DNA of 64,000 nucleotides, taken from contig JANDJZ010000154.1 of NCBI GenBank assembly GCA_027943245.1, forward strand, positions 21,569 through 85,568. The letters are read 5' to 3'. Shown here piece by piece: positions 1 to 11,944 of the stretch. Position numbers and translations under genes: made by a program. The stretch's first letter is position 1. Every line of letters starts with the position of its first letter. Source of the DNA: Acanthamoeba sp. SK_2022b (taxonomy: Eukaryota; Discosea; Longamoebia; Acanthamoebidae). The notes beneath the pieces were generated by a model that had not been told where the DNA came from, ran no database searches, and worked only from the letters and a program-made list of their open reading frames with translations.

Positions 1-3000
1 TGTCGCACGCGACGCGCCATGAGGATGAGCGCTCCAATGTTAATCGAGACGATCTACAGTTCTTTCCTCTGTGGGCAGGGAAGCGAATCGCACCCACGCG
101 GATGATGGTGGAGCGTCCAAAGTGTTCCTTGTCCTTGATCTTCTTGGCAACGTCGAGCCCTCTCCCGCGCTCCATTCGGTTGGAGCCCACCCCGCACCAC
201 TAGACGGAGCCACAGGTTGGTTGCACTGGCCGAGTCTCTCTCATCACGCACGAGAGGGTGGCGCTGTACCTGATAGAGCTTGGTGCCGATGTCGAGGATG
301 AAGACATCACCGCTGTTCATGGACAGCGGTGTTAGCTCCACCTCACGAACGAAGATATTGCGCCGTCCCTTGATCTGGATGAGTCGCTTCTTCTGCGCCG
401 CCGGCGTCTCCTGCCCCTCCGCCTTGGCTTTCTGCTTTTATTTTATTAATATCTTTTCTTTTGTCTTATTTTGCTTATTTTTTAAAATAAGAATAAAAAA
501 AGAGCCCAGCGATCACCGTACGTTGTGAGCCGCGTGGAAGAGGGCTGCCTGAGCACCAACTGACCACAGAACACCGTAGCCCCCCATCCCGGCCTGACCA
601 AAAGAAACCACATCAACCAGCTGGTCCGCACAAGACAAAAGCAACCTGGGGGTGAGGGGGGGGGGCAGGAGGTACGGCTGCTGCGGCGCCACCGCGAGAC
701 GAGACAGGAGAAGGAGCAGAGGCATCTGTCGCGGCGGGACCGTTTTGTTCCTCCTCTTCCTTGGCCTTCTCGGTCTGCGCATTGATGGCAGCCATCTGCC
801 GCATGCAGTGCCATGACGTAACACAAGCCGCTTTAGACGCCATCCGAATGATTGTGTGGCAGCCATGCTGCTGTGTCGCATCAGCTCCCGGATTGTACCT
901 CGCGCACTGGGTTCTTGGTGGGCCGTTTGCGTCCACTAGAAGCCATCGCGCGCTGCTTGTGCTCCAGGAACGACGTCGATCGCTCCAACGTGCCCTGCAC
1001 GCATCGCGAACGTTACGGTCAGCGGGATCCGATCCGACAGCGCAGCACCAATAGCGCGCACCAACACCGAGCCGGATGTAGACGACTTCTTGGCCACCGG
1101 TGTCTTGTCTGCGACCGGTCCAGCGGCAGCGGGAGGAGATGCCACCTCTGCTGGTTGCGAGACAACATCGGGCGCCTCTCCGCCCTCGGCGTCCTCTGAC
1201 TGCTGCTGTAGCTTGCGGAGCTCCTCCTCGAGTGTTGCGAGCTTGGCCCGTTCCTTGGCCTCGTCGGACTCGAGCCGAGCGATGTCCTCCAACGCGGCCT
1301 TGCGCTGTTGTCCGCGCTTGCGGTCTCGTGCGGTATCGAGTTCGGTCCACTGGCGCTCCTGCGCGTCGGACTCGGCCCACTGAGCTCGGCGCTTGGTGAA
1401 CGCCGCCGCATCCTCGGCCGCCCAAGCCTCCTCCTCCCGCTCCTCCTCTTCCTGCAGCCGCCGCAGTTCATTCCTGAGATTCTGAAGCCTCTCCACATTC
1501 TCTTCATCATTCTCTTCCTCCTGTCTCTTCCTGGCCTCATCGCGCGCTCTCTCTTCTCGCCATGCCTCGCCCTCCTCATTGGCGGAGTTGCGGCGGCCCT
1601 CGCCTCCTTTCTCACTCCTTCTCTTCTTCTTGGCCCTCCTTCTCGCCCCCTCTTCATCATCGTAGTCCTGGTCGTTGTCGCCTTGCACTCGCCCGACATG
1701 GGTCACCGTCTGTTCTTGAAGCGGCTCGACGGTCCGAACATCGCTATCCTTCCTTCGAGTCTCCTTCTCCTTTTTCTCCTTTTTCAAGGCCCTGAGCTCA
1801 GCTCTCGTGAGCTTGCTCCTGTGTTCCTCCACCTCTTTGTCTCTCTGGTCTGCATCCGCTTCGCTTGCGTCATAAACGAGTCGGCCGGGCGGCTGCGTGC
1901 CTTGTGAGTAAACATTCCTGCGTCCGCCTTCATCGTAGTCGCTGGTGCTGGTGACGTCACTCGAAGGCTCTTCAGTGGGGCTGCGATTAGGTCGATCCAT
2001 GCCGGGAAGCGAGTTCCACTTCTTGCGCGTGGCCATCTCGGGGGCGCTGTCGCTCGAATGCCGTATCGACTGCTTGCGGAGCCCCAAGGCTTGGTGAGCG
2101 CTACTGGCGCGACTCGTGTGGTCGCCCGAGTGTCGCATCATCGGTTGCTTGACCGAATATCGGTCAAAGGCAGCCGCGCTCCGAGATGGCATGCGCTTGG
2201 CTTCCTCACGCTCCATTTCTGTCCCAGCCACCACAACACATGAGTCAAGCGCGATCGGTGGCGCATTAAATTGGCCGTGAATTACCATCTTCCCACTCGG
2301 CTGCTGTCCAGTCGCAGAACTGCTCCTGGAAGTAGATCGTCTCGGCGCCGTCGACGGCCCATGAGATATCACAGCACCGCGGTCTGTCGCCGCTCTCAAT
2401 CAATTCCTCAGCCTTGAGCATTGCATAGCTCCTCTCATTGGGCGTGGACTCGCTACCGCACCACACGAAGATCGTTTGGTACACATCCAGGACCTTGCGT
2501 AGTTGCCCGGTGATCTCGGGTAAGCAGCGGCGGCCAACTGCGCTTCACAAGCAAAAGAGTGCGGGTGCGTACAAATGAGTACTGCGGGTTGAGCATGTTC
2601 TGCAGGAAGGGCCCGCTGGTCACTTCGATTTGCACTCGTCGAGCTACCTCATGCAACCTAGGCGATCCCGGAAACCATGGGCATGAATCATAGCTGATCA
2701 GGGTTAAGCATGATAACGTACCGATAAAGACGAGAATACTGTTCGTGCATGAGTTCCCACTCCTCTTCGTCCTTCTCGTCAAGTGAGGGTATGGTAATGG
2801 CAGCCCCTCCACCAAGTGTCTCCCAAAAACGGGAGAAGGCCCGCTCGGCTCCGACTGCATTTTGGGGTATGGGCGTGAGCTGAAGCCAGGCAAGGCTGAG
2901 TGCAGAGAGAAGTGTGTACCTGGCACCTCAATGAGCGGCACCTCGATCATGTCTTGCCGCGCCATCCTCTTGGCCACCCACTCGCCCTTGGCCCGCTTTC

Positions 3001-3408
3001 TACGGTACATACTCAGGTCACAGCAGTGTAGGGGCACTGTGCGAGGCGTGTGCCGCACCTGCGTGAGGAGAGCTGTCCATGGTAGAGGAATATGATGCGA
3101 CCTGTGTCCAAGATGAAAGTGCTGCCAGTGTGGAGTGACCGCACTGAGGCATCCACCTTGGCCATGCATGAAGAGGGGTCAATGGAAAGTCAGCAACAAA
3201 ACTCTAGAGTTCTCGCGTCAGGTACCTGCAGAGTGGTGGGGTAACGGGCGCCCTTGACCTCGTAAAGGAGTCCAGTGGGTGGGCCTTCCTCTGATGGTGG
3301 AGCCGCTCTCTGTTCGCGAGTATTGGACTTGGGCGGTGGAACGTCTGAAGAGAGAAGATAATAAGGTCTTGGCTCCCAGAAGAGGCACTCGGCCAGAGGA
3401 GCGTACAT
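1..3408 (-). CDS. Gelsolin/supervillin-like actin-binding protein (3' end beyond window)
   Basis: The gene runs leftward and is cut by the window start. Spliced exons give gelsolin-type segments: ILDTGRIIFLYHGQLSSR (about 3130-3060), ERAFSRFWETLGGG (about 2840-2720), VLDVYQTIFVWCGSES (about 2490-2440), and near the edge IKGRRNIFVREVELT followed by LNSGD-type MNSGDVFILDIGTKLYQ (about 400-250), then SNRMERGRGLDVAKKIKD (about 180-115). Between them, about 2240-1030 encodes a long charged, coiled-coil-like stretch rich in Glu, Arg and Lys. It is followed by RKRPTKNPVRE (about 930-890), which resembles a motif in supervillin-family proteins. The likely role is actin filament binding, severing or membrane linkage. 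The intron at about 2290-2230 joins the gelsolin part to the charged part in frame (D-E-MEREE), which supports one protein. The ATG at 3408 is the first in the first clear exon; an earlier 5' exon is possible. Confidence 0.75.
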
Positions 3409-3985
3409 CCTTCGAATTGTCCGCTAACTCGCAGCGTGGGTCGCTGGGCGCTAGTGAAACAAACAGTTAGCAAACGACGGTAAGCGACGCTGAGGACAAA
3501 TAAGCCACCTTCTGGTCGCCTGATGCGCCGACCCCACGGCCGGAGTGGACTCGACAGCGCCCATCCCACACGCCCTTGTACGAGTACCCACTCTCACCGC
3601 CGCCTGTCCGGTTGCTCTGTATGTTCTTACTTTCCCAGTTTCTCTTTTCTATTTCCTGAGATGCGGGCGAAGAAAAAGAGAGAAATTGGTCAATTCCACA
3701 CGAAACGGTGGAACCTGTTTCCTGAGTCCAAGTTGCGGGTTTTAACCTCGTTTTGGTGGGTGACGGTCTTGGGTTGCTTTGGTGGAAGTCGAACTGCCCG
3801 GCGTCAAGCTTTTGCCTGTTTGTGGAGCGAGAGGAGCACGAGTGTTCCAAACCAGTGAACATTTCTACACTACAAGCGACGCCCAAGGCCCATACGGCGA
3901 TCACCGCTAAGTCCGGATATTGTGCTTCCGGCGCTTGCAACCTTCAATCTCTCCCCATTTCAATTCTGTACACAATTTCAACAAA
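3409..3985. other. Divergent intergenic region
   Basis: This stretch lies between the start of the gelsolin-like gene (-) and the start of the ammonium transporter (+). It should hold both promoters. Open frames cross it on both strands, but none continues convincingly into a neighbour. An ATG at about 3566 (-) could be an alternative first exon of the gelsolin-like gene, but I could not find an in-frame splice. I see no clear TATA box. Confidence 0.5.
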
Positions 3986-5470
3986 ATGCTGCTCCCTGAG
4001 CGCGAAGACGTGGAGTTCGACAAGGATGGGTGCGCAGTCAATGATTCCGACACGGCGTGGGTACTCGCGACCTCCCACCCTGCTCTCTTGAAACAGCTAA
4101 TTTACCAATAATCTGCTGCAGGTGTTGGTCTCCACGATTCTGGTGTTGGGCATGATGCCCGCCCTGGCCTTCTTCGAAGGCGGTCTCCTCCGGTACGCTC
4201 CCCGTTTCGTCCTTCAATCTTTTCCCCTTCCGCTTCGCTCTCTGAAAGTGTTGTTGACAAGATGTTATGCGCAGATCAAAGAACACGCTCTCCTTTATCA
4301 CACAAATCTTCAGCGGCATCGTCGCTCTTGGCTTCTTGTGGGACATCTTCGGCTACTCCCTCGTCTTTGGCACCGACCACGGTGGCGTCATCGGTACAAT
4401 AACGTTTTTTTATTCTTCTTTGCGGGCGTGCGGGCGGGCGTGCGAGCCCCTCTCTTCTCGCTGTGCACTTAGCGGCTCGCTCACATCGTGTCGTGCACTA
4501 ACTATCAGGGAGCTACGAGCATTTCCTCCTCATCGGCGTTGACTACTGGAAGTGCAGCCAGCATGCTCGCTACATCCCCGCTGCCTGCTTTGCGCTGTTC
4601 CAGATGATGTTCGCCACTATCACGCCTCTCCTCATGACCGGGTACCACGCACACGCTTACACACTCACACGCACGTACACGTGACTAACATGTCATGGGT
4701 CGCAGTTCGTACGCTGAGCGCATCAAGTGGAAGTCGTCCTTCTTCCTCACCGTGCTGTGGGAGGTCTTCATCTTCTACCCCGTGGCCCATTGGATTTGGG
4801 GCGGCGGCTGGCTCCAGAAGATGGACGTTCTCGACTTTGCCGGCGGCATCGGTACATTTCTATTCACACACTTGGTGTGTCCGTACCAGTTTCTCACAAC
4901 TTCACTGTGGCGTAACCACCACCCCAGTGATTCACACCTCTGCCGGTGTCGGCTCGCTGGTCATTGCTCTTATGCTGGGTCGAAGGAAGCATTTCAACAA
5001 GGTACCATGTCGCGCTTTGTGTTTATGTACGTTGCTGGTGGGCTCACCGCTTGCGGACGCAGTATCACGGAGAGTTCCCGCCCTCCAACTTGCCCATGGC
5101 TGCGCTCGGTGCCGCCCTGCTCTGGATGGGCTGGTTCGGCTTCAACGCCGGCTCCGCTCTCCGCGCAGGTTCTGTCGCTGTCTCTGCCGTGGCCTCGACC
5201 CAGGTGCCTCCACGCTCGCTGTATTTGGGCGCGTAGCATGAGACTTTGAGGAATGCTCATGCATATGCTGCCCGTGAGTAGATCGCCGCCTGCTCGTCGG
5301 GCATCGTGTGGCTGTTCATCTCGTGGATGAAGAACAAGCCCTCCACGGTTGCTCTCCTCAATGGTGTCATTGCTGGTCTTGCTGGCATCACCCCTGCCTC
5401 TGGTATGACCTCTCTCTTTCGCGAGTTGTGCGTGTTGTTACGGTTTGGTTTCAATTTCTCTCCTCGCTCA

Positions 5471-5527
<57 letters not shown>

Positions 5528-5706
5528 TGCACACACAACCAACGTTATGCGGGTTTAGGCTACGTCAACTCCCAGGCCTCGATCATTATAGGCCTGATTC
5601 TGGGCTTCGGTTCCTACTTCTCCGTCTGGCTGTTGAAGCACAAGCTCCGGTGGGTTTTCAAATGAGTTATTCTCTTACTATTTCCACAAACAATCGCAGC
5701 TCACCG

Positions 5707-5773
<67 letters not shown>

Positions 5774-6582
5774 ATATCTGCGCAGGATCGACGACGCGCT
5801 CGATGTGAGCAGTGTCCACGGTGTCACCGGCATCATCGGCTCCATCGCAATCGGGTTCTGTTCGCAGAAGTCACTCAACAACGACGGTACTGCTATGGGC
5901 TTATGCCTCTCATAAAGGATACCAGTGGATCACTCACGCTCGCACACGCGCAGGCTACGACGGGCTCATCTACGGTAATGCCTATCAGCTAGGAGTCCAG
6001 ACGCTGGCCGTTGTTGTCGTGGGCGTCTACGCTGGCGTGGGCACGTTCATCATCTGCTGGGTCATTGACAAGACCTTCGGCCTCAAGATCTCGGAGGAGA
6101 AGGAGGAGGAGGGTACGGCGTCCGACCGCTCCACAATCGGGACTGGGTTCAACCTGGGTTGCTCACTTTGATTGCCTCAACGCACAGGATTGGACATTAC
6201 TGAGCACAAGGAGTTTGCCTACCACAACCTCATGCTCACGGGCCACGAACTCTACGACGATCTCGAGGAGATCGGCTCCGATGACGGTGCGCTCACTAAA
6301 CCGCCATTGTTTAGCAGTTCATACACCTACGGAGTTGACTCACCTCAACAACCACCAACGGCAGAGGGTCATCCACACGAGAGCCACCTGTCGGCCGCCA
6401 TGCGCCTCCCCAACCGCATCATCCACTCGTTCCGGTACGTTTCTCGTGGCTGGGACTGTAATGTGTGGCTGCTTACCCGTTCGTCCAACGACCCTAGTTT
6501 CGGCAAGAGGGACCAGCACTACTCGCCAATCAGCTTTGATAGCACCTACCCCATCAACCACAACTCCGAAACTGACAACTGA
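3986..6582 (+). CDS. amt: Ammonium transporter, Amt/Mep family
   Basis: The spliced product is a polytopic membrane protein that should move ammonium across the plasma or a vacuolar membrane. The family signature reads DFAGGIVIHTSAG (spanning the intron at 4852-4929), which carries the first pore histidine. [14 protein letters not shown] (about 5818-5860) carries the second, so the conserved twin-His pore is intact. Other family segments are [11 protein letters not shown], the [18 protein letters not shown] stretch and [11 protein letters not shown]. The cytosolic tail is acidic at first ([10 protein letters not shown]), then Ser/His-rich, ending at 6582. About 12-13 introns were read by frame; donors include 4061, 4193, 4394, 4642, 4852, 5002, 5204, 5403, 5650, 5887, 6113 and 6435. 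Two introns hold simple repeats. The ATG at 3986 follows an A-rich context (ACAAA) and opens the first coding exon. Confidence 0.93.
5472..5524 (+). repeat. (CA)n microsatellite in an intron of the ammonium transporter
   Basis: A near-pure CA tract lies in the intron that starts at 5403 and ends at the GGGTTTAG acceptor before the exon reading GYVNSQ. The sense strand carries CA. Confidence 0.95.
5706..5773 (+). repeat. (TTG)n microsatellite in an intron of the ammonium transporter
   Basis: About 22 TTG units lie in the intron 5650-5785. They stop 12 bases before the acceptor GCGCAG, so the T/G-rich tract occupies the place of the pyrimidine tract. Confidence 0.95.
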
Positions 6583-6607
6583 AGGCAAGAACCAAATACC
6601 AAGTGCT

Positions 6608-6613
6608 AATAAA
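6608..6613 (+). terminator. Candidate polyadenylation signal of the ammonium transporter gene
   Basis: AATAAA lies 26 bases after the transporter stop codon, on the same strand. Position and sequence fit a eukaryotic cleavage/polyadenylation signal. The actual cleavage site is not visible from sequence. Confidence 0.5.
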
Positions 6614-8170
6614 GCTCTGCATCGAAATGACTGCAATGGTAATTTAAACACATAACAAGAGTTTTTTAGTCACCACTACTTTTAAGGGTTGGTCCCAAGG
6701 CATATGTAATTTTTTTCCAAGTGTTTGAAAGATAGCCAGTTCCAACAATTTAAACTCAAATTGTGTTGACCAAACGTGTTGTGTCAAGTACAAAACATCA
6801 AATCTTCAACACCATTTTACCAAGTATACAGAATTTGAAGCTTGTTTAGAGGCCTTGCACTTTTTTCAAGATTCTAGTGCAGTTGCAGAAGAGAGCAAGG
6901 GCAACCTGGGGAAGCTTGTAAGGCCAGAGCTGGTGTTCAACTTGGGCCACAGTAACAAGCAAGCTGAGCAGAGGTCATCTCACCCACCTCCTTGGAGTTG
7001 CAAAAAGATAAAATAAAAATAGTTAGATATCAGAGTTGGCATCTTTCCTTTTGCTTCTCTGTTATAACAGAGTGTTCAGAAAAAAGTAACTATGACTCTG
7101 TTGACAATGTACACTTTTCAGACACAAAGGGAAAAAAATACACTGAGATATATGTACAAGGCCTCAAACTGGTTTTTCACAAACATCTCAATACTTCTCT
7201 TGTGAAGATCTATGACAATGAAACTGATATCTTGAGATGTACATACAAAATGCATAGATGCCCTTTGGGTAAAGTGCATCTTTGGGCTGTGGTGGGCAAA
7301 CTGATGTGCATCAGGTCAACACTTACTTTAGTTGTTCATTGATGACAAAGGTAGATCATGAAAAAGTCACATTTGCAGATGTACCAAATATGCATGGGTT
7401 TGTCACATCACATTCATTCCCAATGTGCTCCTAGAGGGAGCAAGAGAGCGGCTTCTGAAGGCAGGTGTCACAGTGTTACAGGACTGTGGGTTTTGGGAAC
7501 TGTGAGTATTTGGTGTGTGTAATAATAAAGAGACAGTAGAGAGAGAGCGAGTGTCTGTCATCCATTCCTTCTGAATAGACGCCCTTTATACTTTGGCCAT
7601 TGTCAACCTGCTGTTGTACAGCGTCAGGAGCCTTGGAGTTGGTCAGCAGCGCCAGATTGGTCGCCACTATTCTGGAATGGTGACACAGCCACCAGTATCT
7701 CCTAAAGAAGGCCTAGGCCTTCTTAGGAGAGCAAACAGGATGGAGGTGACCCACATAACAGGTTCACCTTGGGTCATGTGCAGGGATTTTGGGTTTGTTA
7801 AAAAGTGACATTGTTACTTTTCTCTGAACACTGTGTTCTATGTATTCCTCCTCTGAGTCAGGTCTTTGGAGTTAGTTAAGTAATTGATGGAATTGGAGCT
7901 TTGCAACCTGAGCTGGATCTGGATTGCTTGCAGGACCTTTGAGTGCCATTGCTTTGAGAGAAGGTCTCTGTTTACCTTCATGACATAAGCATCAACAACA
8001 GTGACTGTCCCCTCACTATCATGATGCCTCTCAGTGCCAATCCATGGGTTTGATCTTCCTTACTCTCCTCCCTCTCACACTTCACTGACCTCTCACCTCC
8101 TCAGCTACAGTGTTTGCTACTGCAACACTCCAGCCCCTCCTTGTCATCAGCAGCTTCTGTGTGGTCTCCT
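6614..8170. other. Lower-GC intergenic DNA, no recognised gene
   Basis: Base composition falls clearly after the transporter gene. Short open frames exist (for example 6992-7342 +, 116 codons), but none shows a family motif or the GC-rich codon use of the flanking genes. A short hairpin is listed separately. This is the first part of an island, about 6 kb long, that looks repeat-derived. Confidence 0.5.
7698..7730. repeat. Near-perfect 33-bp inverted repeat (hairpin)
   Basis: The two arms meet at GCCTAGGC and match along about 16 bases each, with one unpaired T in the left arm (CTAAAGAAGGCC against GGCCTTCTTAG). It could be a hairpin or the remains of a palindromic element end. No gene starts or stops beside it. 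Confidence 0.7.
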
Positions 8171-9105
8171 TCCCCGCCGCCGCCGCCCATCGCCGCCGCC
8201 GCTGCCGCCCGCTGCCGCCGCCCACCGCCGCAGCCACCGCTGCCGTCGCCCACGCCGCCCGCCGCCGCCGCTTCTGCCGCCGCCCCGCCGCCGCTGCTTC
8301 CGGCCGCCGCCGCTGCCGCCCGCCGCCGCTGCCTGCCCATCGCCGCCGCCGCCAACCGCCGCTGCCGCCGCCCGCCGCTGCCGCTGCCCATCGCCGCTGC
8401 CGCCGCCCGCCGTTGCCGCCCCTGCCGCCGCTGCTGCCTGCCGCGTCTGCCGCCGCCGCCCGCCGCCGCCGCCGCCGCCTGCCGCCGTTGCCGCCTGCCG
8501 CCGCCGCTGCCCATCGCCGCCGCCGCCAACCGCCGCTGCCGCCGCCCGCCGCCGCTGCCGCCAACCGCCGCCGCCGTTGCCCATCGCCGCCGCCGCTAAC
8601 CGCTGCCGCCGCCGCTGCCCGCCGCCGCCGCTGCCGCCCGCCGCCCGCCGCCGCTCGCCGCCCACCGCGCCGCCGCGCCGCCGCTGCCGTTGCCCACTGC
8701 CGCCGCTGCTGCTGCCCACCGCCGCCGTTGCCGCCCACCGCCGCCGCCGCCCCCCGCAGCCACCAAACCCTCCCACCGCGGCCGCCCACCGCCGCCGCCG
8801 CGCTCCGCCGCCGCCGCCGTCGCGGCCGCCGCCAACCGCCGCCGCCCATCGCCGCCCGCCGCCGCCCGCCGCCGCCAACCGCCCATCGCCGCGGGGCCGC
8901 CCACCGCCGCCCACCGCCAACCGCCGCCGCCGCCGCCGCCCATCGCCGCCCGCCGCCGCCGCCCACCGCCGCCGCCCGCCGCCGCCGCCGCCGCCACCGC
9001 CGCCGCCCACCGCCGCCGCCGCCCACCGCCGCCGCCCACCCGCCGCCGCCCACCCGCCGCCGCCGCCCACCGCCGCCGCCCACCGCCGCCGCCGCCGCCG
9101 CCCAC

Positions 9106-9136
<31 letters not shown>

Positions 9137-9361
9137 TGCCGCCCACCGCCGCCCACCGCCCTCCGCCACCTGCCGTTGGTGCTGCCGTTGCCGCCCACCA
9201 TCAGCCCCTGCCGCCCCCCGCAGCGCCACCGACCTGCCGCCGCGCCGCCCCCTGCAGCCACCGTGGCGGAGGTGGGCGGCGGCGGCGGCGGCGGGCGGCG
9301 GAGGTGGGCGGCGGCGGTGGGCGGCGGCGGAGGGTTTGGTGGCTGCGGGGGGCGGCGGTGG
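8171..9361. repeat. GCC/GGC-rich imperfect tandem block with internal strand switch
   Basis: About 1.2 kb consists almost only of GCC, CCACCG, CCATCG and CTGCCG units on the + strand up to about 9262. It then flips to GGC/GGT units from 9264 to 9361. Within it, 8750-8773 and 9329-9352 are exact reverse complements of each other (24 of 24). Long frames are open on both strands because such units contain no stop codons. Predicted products are Pro/Ala/Arg or Gly/Ala/Arg runs with no domain. I treat it as a repeat and not a gene. It is far more GC-rich than its flanks. Confidence 0.9.
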
Positions 9362-10139
9362 TTGATGTAGTACTACAGCCTGAGGTTGGTGAAGTCAAGC
9401 TCAATCACCTCATCATTGACTTCCTGGCTGTGGCCATCAAGCAGACTGGCCAACAAGGCGCCATAAAACCATGAGTGCCCTTGATTCCAACCTGGCACAC
9501 TATGAGCACTACACCATCCACTAAGAAGGGCATACCCAGTCAGCTCCCACTCCAAGTATTTGGTGTGATGATGTCTTTCATCTTTATTCACCTTCTCTCA
9601 ATTGGTCAGATTCTGCAAATCAAGGAAATCAAGCTTATATTGTCAATTATGGCACATAATCCAAATAAATGGAGGGAGTTATCTTTGACATGCATCACTG
9701 AGACTATCAGATCAGATAGCTTTCAATTGTACTTGTTGGTCACTGCAAAATCCTTGGCAAACATCACCAATCTTCCAATTGCAAATTGTTGGTGAGACCT
9801 GCATAAAAAGTGGATAAAGCTCCACATCTGACGCATCCTGGGAGGAGCATAAGAGATTCTGCATCAGTTGGTATGAGAGATGATGATCTGAGCACAAAGT
9901 GCAAGTTTATAAAGGCAGTGCCAACAGTTTGATAGGACTTGACATTGAGTGAGATTGAGATTGTGAAACATGGGGAACTAAATCAGAAAAATCCATTTCT
10001 GAACCAATATAATATAATATTGGGTCGAAAATAAAACCAAAGCACCAAAAACGAAAAAAGGAAGCAACCATTGTGCATCAGCGCAAAAGGATAGCACAGG
10101 TTTTGGAGACAATGTTTTCAGTGATTTGCAGGCAGTTGT
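9362..10139. other. Lower-GC intergenic DNA, no recognised gene
   Basis: Open frames occur on both strands (9373-9591 -, 9475-9795 +) but are short, overlap each other and have no motif that I recognise. The + strand shows a weakly protein-like stretch just after the GCC block (LNHLIIDFLAVAIKQTG) that soon meets a stop. It may be a decayed element fragment. Confidence 0.4.
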
Positions 10140-10985
10140 TGTTATATCCAATGAGGAGAGATAGTGTTTAAGGAAATGAGACTGTTACTCCTTTTTGGGA
10201 AAGTTTTGTGAGATGTACACCTATCAGGCTCTAAAGCTGCACATAAAAGGGGTTGAGAACAAGGGTGAAAGAGATAGTACCAAGAATATATTTCATGTAA
10301 AGTGTGTTTGCTTACCCCTTGGGCAGGGTTGAATTCAAAGCCACATGCAAGAATGCAACCAGTGTGGGAGATGCATTGTGGGTGATGGATTGATGCCAGC
10401 CATCTTGCCACGTGTCCCACCAATGCACAATGAGACAGGTACACTTGACTGTGCAACCTTGCCAATCCAGAACTGCTCCATTGTCTCATCTTCATCTGGG
10501 CGAACAGCAACCCACAAACCTGCAGTGAAGGTGAATGGAAGTGCATCCTGTGTATTTCGCCTAGCCACTTGAACACAAGTCAGGAAACAAGTGAGTGAGT
10601 TGTCAAGCTGAGAGGCAGCAGCAGAGTGTGGAGTGAGAGAATGGAACATGGTTCGAATCTGGATGGGAGTGGGGGAGGCAGCCTCAGCACTCTCCAAATC
10701 ATGAACCTGCTGCCACTCTGCAAGCTCAGAGTGCAAGAAGAGCGGTTCTTTGCAATGGGCTTGCATCTCAAGCAGGACTTCGGCATCAGGGCTTTGTAGT
10801 GGGAGTGTGTAGGGAACATCTGCAGGTTTTTTGTAGTATTTAATGTGGTGTACCTGTAACTCATCAATTGACTTAGCACTCCTAAATCCCTCACTTATAA
10901 TGGTTTCAGGAGTTGAAACAGGTTGTGAGTCCTCAACTATCACCTCCTGCATGAAATAATGGTCAGTTCCTATCACATACACATA
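10140..10985 (-). mobile_element. Unknown repeated element, copy A (longer copy)
   Basis: A 217-codon frame ends at 10335 and reads through LEMQAHCKEPLFLHSEL, EWQQVHDLESAE, WVAVRPDEDETMEQ and FWIGKVAQ. A related inverted copy lies at 11945-12415. Similarity falls in three colinear blocks: about 10812-10680, 10557-10528 and 10245-10175. The FWIGKV stretch is loosely like a small chromatin-reader or transposon C-terminal fold, but I cannot name the family. The first codon of the frame is GTG; a splice acceptor ATGCAG at about 10950 suggests that coding starts in an earlier exon or that the unit is decayed. Confidence 0.5.
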
Positions 10986-11944
10986 CACAATAGAAAAGCA
11001 GACAAAAAATGAAGTTGAATCATCTCATCTTGACAAAGATACATATTGTTGATAAATTAACTAAAAGCATCACATAATGAAATATCTATTTATAGGTTGG
11101 ATGGTTTCAGCATTGCATACATGTATGCATGTTATATTTTATCAAAATATCAAACCTGTTCTAATTGCTTTTTTTTTTCAGCAAAGAATTCCTGCAAATG
11201 GTTAACATCAAATTATGAACTATCAGAATTTGAAAAAGGCCAAGTATAAGTACCATGCACGAGCACTAAGGGTCTTGCTGTTAAGGTCCCTCACCCAAAG
11301 CTTCTTCCATGGGGGTGGCTGAAGCATCCATTTCACCAGCAATTTTGGGTCTCTGCACTTGGTGACCATAGATGGAATTCCACTGGTTGACTGGGTAGGT
11401 GGTAGCTTGTCCTTCTCCATGTTGTTTGTCTGGTGCTGGGCAACTATGAGAAATGATTTTGGAGGCCCTCCAACTTATAAGGCCCCAGGGCGCCCAATCA
11501 GAATTTTTGTCCATTTCCTATGGAGCAATGATGTGTGCTGATGTCTCACTTGACCTGAACAACCTCATAAGACCTGCACTACAAAAGCGACTTTTGGACA
11601 TGCATGAGACTTGGCCCAAAAATTCATAGCACAGGCCAGCAGGTACTTGCAATGGTTGGCCCATGACAAAATCAATGGGGACCACATACATGTACACAAT
11701 CCAAATAAAACAAATTTCCTGATCCGATTTTCTTTATCTTGCCCAGCACCAGACAAGTTAGTTGAGCAGTTATCAAGTTAGAACATGTCAAATCTTCGCC
11801 ACTGCCCAAACAAAGTTTCACCACACCAGCATCTGCAAACCTCATATGGCACACTCCCTCCTTTCCTTGTTTCACCTGAGTTATGCCTGCTTCACCTCCT
11901 TGCTTTTCTGTCCTTGTCATCCATCTTATGAGACTGCTTTCCTC
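10986..11944. other. Spacer between the two inverted element copies
   Basis: This is lower-GC DNA with only short frames (for example 11223-11420 -, 11281-11514 -). A T-rich tract ending TTTTTTTTCAG at about 11170-11181 (+) looks like a splice acceptor, but no coding exon can be followed from it. No recognised gene. Confidence 0.4.

Noticed and set aside
8034..9474. Long open frames (up to about 450 codons) on both strands in the GCC block
   Set aside because: All come from stop-free C/G triplets, give Pro/Ala/Arg or Gly/Ala/Arg runs and overlap on both strands. No start context, domain or intron.
10645..10665. GGTTCGAATCTGG, similar to a tRNA B box
   Set aside because: No A box or stems upstream; it lies antisense within copy A of the repeated element.
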